This document shows positions 38,191 through 50,114 of a stretch of 64,000 bases of DNA, in pieces. The DNA is from Onthophagus taurus. Its lineage: Eukaryota > Arthropoda > Insecta > Coleoptera > Scarabaeidae. The stretch covers positions 5,766,001 through 5,830,000 of the forward strand of contig NC_091973.1 of NCBI RefSeq assembly GCF_036711975.1, given 5' to 3'. Every line of letters starts with the position of its first letter. The stretch's first letter is position 1. The notes beneath the pieces were generated by a model, which made no database searches, was not told the DNA's origin, and was given only the letters and a program-made list of their open reading frames with translations. A program made the translations under genes and the position numbers.

Positions 38191-39668
38191 TTCGAATATA
38201 CAAATAAATTAGCTTAGACCAAAAAGTCCAAGTGGGCAACAATTACAAATTGATCACGTGGAGATATGATATTTTTCCCAGTTTGTAGAATTAAATGGGA
38301 TAAATTGGACTTTAATGCTTATTCTGCTCTTTAACATGTATACTTATGTTGAAATTTCCAGATCATTCCAAAAATTTCCAAGTCAAATTTCTGCATGATA
38401 ACAATGCTTTCACTTTATATACTTAGTATATGCGAATAAATAAATGTGGCAGAAAATGTAATTATGGTATGTTAAAAGTAATGGAATGAGACTTTTTGGA
38501 TTAAGATTTAAGATTTATCAAAAATAATCTCTTTATAATTATTAGTGGTTCTTGTGAAGTGTGAAAGACTAGAAGTAAGAAAGGGAAAATGTAGGGGTTG
38601 GATGGTCGGTCCATTACATCGGGGTCTTAACGCGTCGGGACGACGATCCATCAGTGAGACTTTTGTCTCTTGGTCTCCGTGGTCCATTAAAACGTTTGTT
38701 ACGACCGAGGGGGTTAGATATTTATTAGTTTTTAAATTGCTCAAACGGAGAGAGAGGAACGACTTGGACGTTGGAGTTGGCTGGGTCGCCCACTTAAGGA
38801 GCCATAAAGCCGAGAACGGGATAAGGTTCGGCCGCGCTCATCAGCCTTATAGAACGATAGTTGCAGCGTCACGGCGCATTGTCGTCGCGACGATGGAGGC
38901 GCCTGCGGCCTTTTTAAGCGGGTAAACAAAAGTTCTTCGGCCAATATTTCTACGTGGCCGTCGGTGTCACTCGAAAATTTATCGAACAACCGGACTCTCG
39001 GTCCCGGGGATCGAAAAACCTAATTAGACTTCATTCAGTCCCGAGTTGCGTCACTTTATTTATACGGGACTATGTATAACGTCGGCACACAATTACTATA
39101 TTGAATAACAGCATATGCTCTTTTCATGGCCGCGGCAAGAGACTAACCGACGGAAAATAATGGAAACGTTTTCCGTCTCGCTTCTCACGTCGCCTTTTGC
39201 CCCTCTTCTTCTTCTTTTCCTTCTTGTTTTTTTTTTACTTCGGCGACGCGCACGCATCTCTCTTTTGATGGATACCTCCGGCGGAATTTTAAAGTAATCA
39301 TTAATGACCATTGTCCGAGGCTGCATTCCTCTCATCTCTAACGGCTAATTCTTTCTCGTTATTACGAAAAATCGACCAATCAGCTGTTTTATAATAAAAA
39401 AGTTGTATCAAAAAGATAAATTTTATGAAAAATTAACTGATCAGCTGTTCGCACCTTTTTTTTCTCGATCCTTAGACAGCAACTTTAGTTTCGGTCTTCA
39501 GGTAAAGCCCGAAACATCTTTTAAGAGAATCCTGGAATGTAAAACATATTGGCCGGCAGCCTTTATGGCTAGTAAACGCCGTCTTAATAACTTGTTTCCC
39601 TTGTCCGATTGAAAAGATAGTAAACACGTGCCAAAGGAATGGAATAAATTTATTTTTTAATTTATAAG
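38191..39668. other. Gene-desert segment after satellite array 1
   Basis: No gene recognised. AT-rich to about 38500, then a GC-richer island at 38560-39100. The latter contains open frames on both strands without family similarity. CT-rich runs lie near 39200-39240. Confidence 0.4.
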
Positions 39669-39826
39669 TAACTAACACTATCACTAGAACTAACACTAGA
39701 CCTAGAACTAGAAAGCTTTTTGAAAAAATTTTTGACGTTTCGGATGCCATGTTACAACTTTCTTCAGAAACAAGTTAAAAGTGACTTTCTAGGTCTAGTG
39801 TTAGTTCTAGTGATAGTTAGTTCTAG
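39669..39826. repeat. Fold-back repeat of the ACTAGAACTAACACTAGAC motif
   Basis: The left arm 39669-39715 and right arm 39785-39826 are reverse complements apart from two small gaps. The arms are built from CTAGAACTAACACTAGACC units. The loop of about 70 bases contains GACGTTTCGGATGCCATGTT. The same arm motif forms another hairpin at 44957-45066. Confidence 0.8.
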
Positions 39827-39849
39827 TTTTACTTTAATTTGTTAAAAAT

Positions 39850-42800
39850 TCTTCTTACTACTAGACCATATCTATAAATTTCTAAGTAGTGTAGAAGATT
39901 TGATGGTCCATCATCAAAGTAGATTCCAGATATAAAAAAACGGTTTGATTTACGGCGTCGATCATAAAAACTGGGAATTTCTTGGTTAAGAACACGGTGT
40001 AAAGACAGAGAGAGTGAGAAAGAGAAAGAGGGTGGAGGTGTTTCGCGAAGAACTAATGAATCTCTTTTACAAGTCGGTGTCCTCAAAAGGAGCGGACAAA
40101 GGGCGGTTGGACCCCCGCGGTTCGGAGTGTTCCTCGCTGTGACAAATGACAATCCCGACCGTGCCTGTCAATAAACTTTTATAACACCAGGGGAAATTCG
40201 GAAACGGCCGCTTATAAAACGGGCGCGAGGTGTCACTCGGACGTTGCGTAAGAAAAGGTAACGAATTTATTAAGTGCTGTAAAAGCGAGCGAAGGTGGAA
40301 GATAGGAACGGGTTTTTTTTAAAGGACGCCTTAATTCAGCAGTTCTCAATAGTTTCACCACCTTTAAAGTTTTCACTCATACACAACAAACATTTTTCAA
40401 CGAATTTATTAAAAACAAAAATATTTTTTAATAACCTTTTTTTATACTATAAACAAATATGCTGATTGTATTTGTTTAGTTGCGATGATGTAGAGTTTGA
40501 GAAGCCCTGCTTTAAAGGATGTCGTTAAGGACGGTCGTGCTTTACCAAAAGTGAAACCAATTTTAAAAAGAATTCGACGTGGACGACGCCGTGGACACAA
40601 CCTATAATTATAGGCAATCTCTAGTGTAGCGTTTACGGTACGCTGCTTGTCCCATACGGCGTACGGGCGAGTCGATAAGCCGTACAAGATATAACCTTTT
40701 GTCTTCACGAAATTGACATGCGTTCGATTATTTCAAAACCACCTCTATTACAGGCGCATCTTCGTCTCTTTCTGCATCACACTCTCGTATTCCTCTTCTT
40801 CTCCATCGTCCAACATCCACCGTCTTCACTCCTTCATCCTCCGATTCTTCTTCTTGTTTTACCGCTAGAGGTCGATCTCTGGTCCCAAATCTAACTCTTC
40901 ACAGTCTTCAGTAATGATGTATTACTAGCAGACAATTGTTTTTTCTTACTTCTTGAATCAATCTTTCGAAGATTAATAGTTGGTTTTTTATCAACTTTTG
41001 AACTATATCTGATCACAAAATTTAAATACATCAAAATTTTTACAAGTTTCGATACTTACAGATCATCATCAGGATAAACTTTTAAATATGACAAAATTTT
41101 TTTTATTATATTGTTTTGAAAAGTAAGTTATATAAATTCTGTTAGGACGAAGCGTTGGGTTTATTGAGTGTATTTTCTTTGTCTTTTGGTGGTGTGTTCT
41201 TTGTCGTTGGTCCTGAGTCCTGAGGTTCTGGTTTTCGTTTTGCCGCTCGCGGCCGATCTGGTCCCAAATCTAACTGCTCGGTCCCGCGCTGGGGCTCGCC
41301 GTTAATGATTCTAGCCGAGACAATAACTTTGAGACACACATATATCATATGTTCAAGTCATCCTGCCAGGTACTTTGTGCTGCCGCAAACTAATTCCCGG
41401 CTAGCGAAGGGCGGATCTACGACCGAAGAACCTGTCACTTGCCACCGTCGGTTCTCCTCTGCCTGCACCGCGTCGTCCCCGTAGCGGCCCCACCGAGTAC
41501 CTGCCTCCTTCGCCAGATTGATGATCGTTTACAGCTGAGGCCCCCCGATCTTCGAATTCAAATTAAGATTTTAGTATTCATTAGATGGTCCGTCTTCCCT
41601 ATTCTTGACCCAGGCCGCGAAACAAAAGGAACAAAAGCCCCCCCGAATTGACAGCGTCTTTGTACCATGCCGAGCGCCATTTCGAAAATCGACTGGTACT
41701 TATCCTGATAGAATCCTAGTTCGAACATAATAACCTCCTTTTTTTCGAACAGTTTTTTTTAAAACCACAAATTAATATAGAGAAAAACTGAAAATACGAG
41801 GGGTGTGTTCGGTAAATTTATGTATCGCATGTTATTCATTGTTATTCATTGCGAGTTGATATTTGAAAAGGTGCAAATGACGGGTTCCGCGGGCAACTTT
41901 CAAATCGTGAACGCGTTAAGTCGTCAACGACCATTTTTATCGAGGTCCAAAAAAAAGAAGGGCACACTCCCACTAAATAAGCCCCTATTTTTGATTGGCA
42001 GGGGAGGCCACGCATACGCATCCATTCTTCTCATGAGCGTACTTGAAACTCACAAATAAAGGGTACGGCTACCTACATTTATATACATCTGCATCATGGC
42101 CGACCCCGTTCCATGGGAAATAATCACATGACAAATGTTGTATGGCATGTGTGCATATTGGTGGGTCCTTCGGGGTTCCGCTGATCTTCTTATTATATAC
42201 AGGAGCACAAAGCCGAGGGGATTTTTGGAGTATGTTTGTTAATAAAAGCCGGGAGAGAATCGATGGGCTGAAAACGGGTAATTGTAGCCAAATAACGGCT
42301 ACAAATTAATGTTGTCGTAGCCCAATAGAGTGCGCGGCTCGGAAAAGGAGACGACAGCCACTGTTACCCGTGTTTACGTTTTCATTAGCGTGTCTGGAAG
42401 TCGAAATTTTACAATACGAAGTAATTATTTTATAACGTAATAAAAATAACTTGCCCGTAAGTTAGCGTCAATTATCGTTCCGGCCAGGCTGTTACGTTAT
42501 AACCTTTTAACCCGCGCGCGTCGTTAATTAATTGATTACACACGCTAACAATAAGAGGAGATGCGGTGGGCAAACGTTTGCGTTTGTTTCCCCCATTTAT
42601 CGTTAGATAAACACTATCGTCGGCTACCGAAAGGAAATTTTAATATTAATCGAACCCAAGACTCTGCAAACCAAACCAAAAACGACTCAAGATCATTATC
42701 TATTTACATAAAAAATGTCGAATCACGTTGTTCCGCGCAATTATTGACCATATACCATCGTTGACAACCAACGATCTAGAGCTAGGTTCGGAGTAACAAC

Positions 42801-43527
42801 AGGCCGCGAGGAGTCGAATATGAGTTATCCACGTTAAAGGTTAGTTTACAGATGATAAATTCGATTCGTCGTTAATGGCGATTTTCTCACGAGCGGGGAG
42901 GAACAATCTTCGTAACGCGATACTATATATTACGGCTTTTTAGCCATCCCTTTTTCTTTGCTTTGTTTTGCTCCGGCTGTCCCACTAATAAATATATCGG
43001 GCCCTAGTTTCTAAATCGCGTGACTCATGCAACGCGGAGCCGGTGGCTCGCAGCATCCCATTTTGAAAAGAGAGCCGGCCCATCGAAACATAAATAATAT
43101 ACGCATAATGAAAAGTCCGCTTTGTGTACACTTATAAAAGGGTTATGTGTGCATTAATAGTTTAACGGGGGCATATCCTTCATCACGACCCCGCTGCTCT
43201 CGGTCGACCAATCCCTTTCGCTCTATCCTCCCTTCGTCGACCGCCTCTACCTCTGCTTTTGCTTTTGCTTCTGCCGCTGATTGAAAATTTCCTAAAGCAC
43301 TTAATGTCACGAATCCCCCGTACTTCAAGCCCTTGTTATTTATTTAATAAAATTTTAAACTTTACAAGTTTTCCGCACGATCGACATTGACAACTTCGAT
43401 TGCTCATCAGATATTTTTAAAAACGTAAAACAACACAAAATGATCGTTCAAATCAATTAGCACGGAAACCACAAAAATGAAAAAAATGCTATTTTCAAAT
43501 TATATTTGTGATCTGATGACATCATTT
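39850..43527. other. Gene-desert segment
   Basis: No supported gene. A short sequence GATCTCTGGTCCCAAATCTA (near 40876) has a diverged copy at 41253 (GATCTGGTCCCAAATCTAAC), so the 40870-41290 region is a partial duplication, probably of a repeat. Around 42400-43100 are GC-richer islands with AATTAATTA-type homeodomain-like motifs; this is suggestive of regulatory DNA only. Confidence 0.4.
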
Positions 43528-43605
43528 TTTTCCACTATACTCTATTTTTTAACTCGGAGGAGTGTATACAACATTGTAATATCTCATTGTAACTAGTGCT
43601 ACCTA

Positions 43606-44861
43606 GTTTTTTTTTTCACCACCAATTGTGAAATGATGAATTCTTTTAATTTTCATGTTTTTAAATTTTTCTCGACATTGATGCAGTTGAGAGCAAAAGT
43701 GTTCAAGAGCAATGTATAAAGGGTAAAATTTGCTACAAATTTTATTCTAAAAGTTTTTCTGTATCATGCTCGGAATACAATTTTTTTTTTCATCAACCAA
43801 TTGTGAAATGACGAATTCTTTTAATTTTCATATTTTTAAATTTTTCTCAACATTGATGCAGTTGAGAGCAAAAGTGTTCAAGAGCAATGTATAAAGGGTA
43901 AAGTTGCTACAAATTTTATTCTAAAAGTTTTTCTGTATCATGCTCGGAATACAATTTTTTTTTTCATCAACCAATTGTGAAATGACGAATTCTTTTAATT
44001 TTCATATTTTTAAATTTTTCTCAACATTGATGCAGTTGAGAGCAAAAGTGTTCAAGAGCATATATAAAGGGTAAAATTTGCTACAAATTTTATTCTAAAA
44101 GTTTTTCTGTATCATGCTCGGAATACAATTTTTTTTTCATCAACCAATTGTGAAATGATGAATTCTTTTAATTTTCATATTTTTAAATTTTTCTCGACAT
44201 TGATGCAGTTGAGAGCAAAAGTGTTAGCGAGCAATGTGTAAATGGTAAAGTTTGCTACAACTTTTGTTCTAAAAGTTTTTCTGTATCATGCTCGGAATAC
44301 AATTTTTTTTTCATCAACCAATTGTGAAATGATGAATTTTTTTAATTTTCATATTTTAAAATTTTTCTCGACATTGATGTATTTGAGAGCAAAAGTGTTA
44401 GCGAGCAATGTATAAAGGGTAAAATTTGCTACAAATTTTATTCTAAAAGTTTTTCTGTATCATGCTCGGAATACAATTTTTTTTTCATCAACCAATTGTG
44501 AAATGATGAATTCTTTTAATTTTCATATTTTTAAATTTTTCTCGACATTGATGCAGTTGAGAGCAAAAGTGTTAGCGAGCAATGTGTAAATGGTAAAGTT
44601 TGCTACAACTTTTGTTCTAAAAGTTTTTCTGTATCATGCTCGGAATACAATTTTTTTTTCATCAACCAATTGTGAAATGATGAATTTTTTTAATTTTCAT
44701 ATTTTAAAATTTTTCTCGACATTGATGTATTTGAGAGCAAAAGTGTTAGCGAGCAATGTGTAAAGGGTAAAATTTGCTACAACTTTTGTTCTAAACGTTT
44801 TTCTGTATCATGCTCGGAATGTTTTTTTTTTTCATCAACCAATTGTGAAACGACGAATGAT
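43606..44861 (+). repeat. Satellite array 2: seven 174-bp monomers, partly a dimeric repeat
   Basis: Copies of the monomer of array 1, with the GTTTTTCTG anchor at 43753, 43927, 44101, 44275, 44449, 44623 and 44797, almost exactly 174 bp apart. Copies at 44275 and 44623 share private changes (AATGGTAAAGTTTGC and a TTTTTTTAATT stretch), so the right half is a two-monomer repeat of 348 bp. Monomers are more uniform than in array 1, which suggests more recent amplification. Confidence 0.93.
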
Positions 44862-44956
44862 TCTAGTTCTAGATATTGTATTAGTTCTAGTTTTAGTTCA
44901 ATAAAAATATACAACATAGTAATACCTTATGCTAACTATGGCTACCTAGCACTGTC

Positions 44957-45066
44957 ACTAGAACTAACACTAGACCGAGAACTAGAAACATTCGGGTTTA
45001 GCAGCACGTCTCTCCAGACGGCTAAATCCGAATCATTCTAGTTTTAGGTCTAGTGTTAGTTCTAGT
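44957..45066. repeat. Second ACTAGAACTAACACTAGAC fold-back hairpin
   Basis: Arms at about 44957-45002 and 45020-45066 are reverse complements with few mismatches. They share the CTAGAACTAACACTAGACC unit with the hairpin at 39669-39826 and enclose the loop AGCACGTCTCTCCAGACG. It sits inside the TIR element at 43528-45181. Confidence 0.8.
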
Positions 45067-45181
45067 ATTAATTCATTAAAAACATGCAACATAGTGAAAA
45101 AATAGCTTTTAAAAGTTACACTGTGTAAAAGTGACTTTTTATTTTACTCCTCCGAATTAAAAAATAGAGTATAGCAAAAAA

Positions 45182-47069
45182 AGATACCATAGAAATTCGT
45201 AACCATAATGACCATAATGACCATAATGGATCAAAAATAGGTAGTAAGGTACAAATTTGTAAACGGTATTATAGAAACGGTATTGTCGAAAAGCTATACA
45301 TGGTTACGGTTGGGACGAAAGGAAATGGAAATTCCATGCTGGAGAGCGGGGAGACGCGCCGTTTGCTAATATCGGGCGGTAATATGATACAATATGTACG
45401 GAGCTCGTCGAACGGTCCGCTGAGCAAATCCTATCGCAATTTCCTTTTAGAAAAGAGCGACGCACAAAGCGTTTCTAAAACGCCGTGGGCCCGTCGATAC
45501 GGATTTCGGTCCGTTGTCTCTCGGAAATAGCCGGGCGATATGTTTTCGGGCGGAGAGGACCGAGCAATAATGGCATATTCGCTTTGAAAAAAATATCTCC
45601 GGCCTTTCAGCTGTCATTCATATTTTCGTTGCGTCAAATTTGCTCAATTACGTAGAAATTTTCGACGGACCTTTGTTCAGCAGCTTTCCCGTTCCCGTTC
45701 GCCAAAGGGAACTCGAGTAGAGTTTACCTGCGCCGTCTGCGGACCAATGGAGACAAACTCCAAACATATGTCAGTAGTGTCGCGCTGACACGCGATTGGC
45801 CGTCATTGTCACGTAACTTGTCCAACTTCGTCCTCCAATGGGAGAATATTCGCGATCGCGGTGAGAACGCTGCTAATTACGCCTTAGAATATTTCCTGGT
45901 TTCCTGGTCGTGCGCATCGCACGACAGGAAAGTCCCACGGGCCTGAAGATTGTCACAGTGGCTGCGAAATCTGCATACAATGCAATGACACGTACCGCGT
46001 TACCGTGTCGTAACAAGAAAGCCGTTCCGCTCGCGGCCCCGTCGCGTTCCGCTAATTAAAAAGTTCATCGCGCTATCCCCTCGTTTTCGAAGACCGTCCG
46101 TTCGTTCGTTCGTTGAAAGGAACCCGCCGTTTCGAAACTTCCGAGTGGCAAATAATTTAATCGAGTGCCTCGTTTATTCCGCACTCGACGGACTCGGACC
46201 GCGACCGGATTATATTCTAAACAAAAACCTCCACCAACCCAACCCAATCCAATTCAATCCAATCCTAACTTCCTTCTCAACGTTACCCTTAAAAAAATCT
46301 TCATCAAAATCTCAACTAAATAACCTTCCCTCTAGACATCTTATACAAATATAAAATATCATAAAAATTCCATCCCAACTTAATGATATTTGAAAATTAT
46401 TTGAATAACGAAATAGTTCACGCGAAATTTCATTCTCAATAATCCCAATTATGCTACCGATAAAGTATAAAAGATTAAGAAAGTGGAACGAAAACATTCT
46501 TTAAGGAAATATCAAATTAATAAATCAGCGAGTTGAGTCAATATTATTCACTCAACTTTCATTCCATCAAACATTCCGAGATTTCGGTAAAATACAAAAA
46601 TTTACAACACAATAAGAGATTCACCTATCTCAACTTTCGTTTTCTTTAATTTTTGTGAGGGGGTGGAGGACGAGCATTCATTGTTTCGCGTTGAGCAGTT
46701 GTTTCGGTTTGATCTCTCTGTTGACGTGGCATCTGCCTCGGAACATCTGTTCGCCTCGCGGTCGTACGCAATTCTAGAAACCCGAAATTAAAGGTGTTCG
46801 TTTTACGGTCTGGATCGGCCCCCCTTACTGCCCCCCGGTTTCAATCCAAATAACTCTAAATCATACCACGTGTTCCGGGATCATCCCCCGCAACTTTTAA
46901 AATATTAAAATTCAAGCGCTCCGCCCGTAAACGTCGCATATGTCACGTAAATGGTGCATGAACGTCGTTGGTTGCGCTTTTATAATGTCACTGGGGTTCC
47001 TTGGGGCACAATTTTCATATATTTTTGTATATTTTTCACATATTTTCAGATTGTAACCACATAACATTC
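45182..47069. other. Gene-desert segment
   Basis: Nothing coding was recognised. GC-richer island at about 45300-46250 including CGTTCGTTCGTTCG and an AACCCAACCCAATCCAATTC run near 46220-46265. AT-rich afterwards. Confidence 0.4.
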
Positions 47070-47147
47070 TTTTTATATATATATATGTATATATATACAT
47101 ATATAATATATATATATATATATATAATAATATAGTAATAATAATAA
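47070..47147. repeat. AT-rich microsatellite
   Basis: A (TA)n run with interspersed G and C (TATATATATATATGTATATA and similar), passing into ATA and AATA repeats. Low complexity. Confidence 0.9.
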
Positions 47148-47149
47148 CA

Positions 47150-47294
47150 TACCGTAGATGAGGTGAAATTGTGCCTCCTATGGTGAGAATGTGTACATCG
47201 ACAATATCATGTCCGAGGCGCCAAATTCAAAGATATGTAAAAAAACCGTGTGGCACATTCTCACCCTTTCACAATTTCGCCCCATTTTACGGTA
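47150..47294. mobile_element. Small MITE with about 45-bp inverted termini
   Basis: The left terminus is TACCGTAGATGAGGTGAAAT continuing TGTG...GGTGAGAATGTG. The right terminus, reverse-complemented, is TACCGTAAAATGGGGCGAAA continuing TTGTG...GGTGAGAATGTG. Total length is about 145 bp and it lies inside an AT microsatellite, consistent with TA target preference. No coding capacity. Confidence 0.75.
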
Positions 47295-50114
47295 TAATAT
47301 AGTATATATAATAACAATAATAATAATATAGCGAGTTTAGGCTCAAAAAAGAAAAATTAATTTTACAGGTTTCTACTTTTAACTTCGTTAACTGAGAGAG
47401 AAAGAGAGTATAACGCCAATAAAGACAGGTGTCAACCGTTAAGAAACGTTAATTATAAAGATTTAAATCTGTCGATAACAATCAATGCTCAAACAAACCG
47501 AAAATAACAGTGTTATTGTGCAATTTTGATTCTTCAAAAGACTCGTAAGTTAGTTTGAATTATTAACATGAACATGAACAGTAAGTAATTTATTAATATC
47601 TTCTTTAATTCTTCACTACTCTCGATGAAATTTCGTATTTAATGTCCTTCTATTTCAGCCGGAATCTATTCCGGAATCTAATAAATTCAATGTAAAATAT
47701 CCGTTTTGGATATTTTAGAGAGAATATTAACACTTTTAAAAGAATTATGATCAACTAAAAATTAGATGTCAAATGAATTGAGGTTATGTCTCCCTCTCTC
47801 AAGTAAAACCTGTCTCGGAAGCTTTATTACAATATATCTATATGAATGAAAAATTTTGTAGGTATATTTAAGTGAAGATGTAGTTTGAATTATGTAGTGT
47901 GGAATGAGTGAAGTGAATCGATGTAGTAGTTGGGGATGTCGGAGCTTTCTCTTGGGCGAACGGTAAGAAGAGGACGGTCTAGTAGTCATATGTGACAAGG
48001 ATCGTGGAGGGGTCCACGCTAATTTAATATTTTTATAGCGAATAAATTAGTTACGGTGCGCGATTGTCCTGCATTGTAGTCGACGTAATTAACCGCCGCA
48101 TCCGTTAGTCTTAGTTCATTTAAAATTTAATTTCATTTAAGCCTTCAAAGCGAGGCGAACAGGTAGCGGCGCCTCGGATCGCGACGTGCAGCAGACGAAG
48201 ACGGCGAAAGAAACGTAATTGAGCGCTTCCTTAATTTGAAAACAGCGAGCATCAGGAGACCTCACATTCGGTCTGAATTAATTCACAGATTTCCCAGCGA
48301 TACGTCGCGAGCCGTTAAGGCGGTCGCCGAGCGCATCATCTATGCAAATTATTCCGAAAATACACCTCTTCCTGTTGTAGTACGTTTCCAACCGACGCAG
48401 AAATAGTTAAGTCGCCGTAGTAATATCTTCTAATATTCTAATAATGGAATAGTTCCATGAAAATCGGTGTCGTGACCTGGAGTGCTGTCCATCAGATACC
48501 ACCCGGACTCATCCATCAAACGTTGGGTGCGAACACCCGATGAACAAGATAACGAAAACACTTTGTAACGACCTTTGTACAACTGACCTTTTACACGGAT
48601 CCGCGAGAAAAAAGTCATTTATCTTAAATGAGGGTTGAAATTACTTTCGAGGCGACACCCGACCGGCCGAGGGGCTCTGGGTTCTCTTATCGCACACAAA
48701 TCTACGCCCGTGAAACAATATGGAACATTACGAGAGCTAATTGCGGCCTGTCAAGGTGTCGATTTGTGGGCCCCGAGATTTTATCAAAAATAAATATTAC
48801 GCGTCGAAAGTCGCCGCGGCTCCGGCGACGCCCCATTGCGGGCGAATTTTGAGGGCCCCGCGATCGATCGCGATAAATTTGATCGAGAGTCCCGGTTCCG
48901 ATTGCGTGTCTGCCCCCGGTCGCCGGAAACGGAAAGCTATGCAGATGGCATACTAGACACTTTCCGTGAACAGACCAGGAAACCAAGAACCCCCTTATTC
49001 CACCTACGCCAGTCATCACGCTATTCAACTACACTTTTCTTTTCCATATAACACTCTTAGAAAACAATTTCATAAAAATAAAAAGTATTATTGTCCTTTT
49101 ATATTTCCCCCCTAAAAATCGACGTAATTTAAAACGGGCGAAGCCGCAATCTGTGTTAATTTGGAATATCCTGCGTGGTTATTGATATAAGTCGCCCCCA
49201 AAACGCGGCGAGCAAGGGTTAATATGAACTCGTTGGCAGTTCGCCCGCCGACTAATTATTTCAGTCGGAAGATCATAATCCCCTCATGTAATGACCGCGT
49301 CCCAACTTATCAAATCTGCCATCATGGCTGCCACTTGTGTACCGACCCCGAACCCTGCACCCCTCCGGCAGAAATAAAATCATTAATTTATGACACGTTA
49401 GCAAATTTCGAGCTCGTTCCATTACGCCACCACCAATATAGATAACATCTTCGTCATATTCAAAACGATCCCAAGCCCCCATTTAATCTATTATTAATTG
49501 AATTGTTTTGATTGTAATAAAAAACGTTAAAGAACAGTATAATGATAGAAAGGTGTTTAGTGAGTAGGGGAACTAATGTTGTGTAACCCATGATTCTTCA
49601 CGGGTAACTCTTGTAGATCCCAACCGTGTAACTATAAATAAGCCGTTCGTAAAGGCATTGTAGATCGGCGCCAAGCCAAAAGGGTAGCAATTTACGGCAC
49701 TTCGCGCGAAAATCGAAGCATTATATCCGGAGAACCAATCTGACTAGGGACCTTTTTACCTGGTTTTAATAAAAATCTACGCCTGGTCACGCTGACAAAT
49801 TCGATCGACACGGCGGCGCTTTACAAATCGTCGCCGAAATTAATTGCGCGGATTACGACGTAATCGCCTTGCTCGTTGACAGTTAATTTTCATTTATACC
49901 AAGCCCGTCAATGTATCAAACGCAGGCCGCAGCTCCCATTCCCAGTTTCCCGTTCCTGTTCTCATTCCCGACTCGGTTAAACGACCGACAGTGCCATCTG
50001 CAGCACGTAACTAAACACCTTCAGGCATTATATCTACTCTCACTTTATTTCATATACTATACTAACATTTCTATATTACTTAATTCGTAATAAGTAATAT
50101 TTCGATCAAAATCG
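47295..50114. other. Gene-desert segment
   Basis: No gene recognised. It contains alternating AT-rich DNA and GC-rich islands (48150-48350, 48650-48960, 49650-50000). Overlapping open frames on both strands at 48628-49051 reflect GC content rather than a recognisable protein. Confidence 0.4.

Larger units (their letters stand above)
43528..45181. mobile_element. Candidate TIR element carrying a satellite array
   Basis: The left terminus contains TATACTCTATTTTTTAACTC then GGAGGAGT (43536-43563). The right terminus (45146-45173) is its reverse complement with one mismatch, and T-rich flanks extend the match. Inside lie satellite array 2 and a CTAGAACTAACACTAG fold-back. A direct repeat of about 41 bp flanks the array (43567-43607 and 44909-44949, both ending GCTACCTAG). 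No transposase is present, so it is non-autonomous. The family is unknown. Confidence 0.7.

Noticed and set aside
38779..38793. GWVAH, the motif expected at the end of the missing disco first exon
   Set aside because: It lies on the plus strand, opposite to the gene, and no GT donor follows in the right phase.
40731..41348. Minus-strand open frame (about 68 codons) as a gene
   Set aside because: It shares a diverged duplicate nearby and has no start context or domain; treated as repeat-derived DNA.
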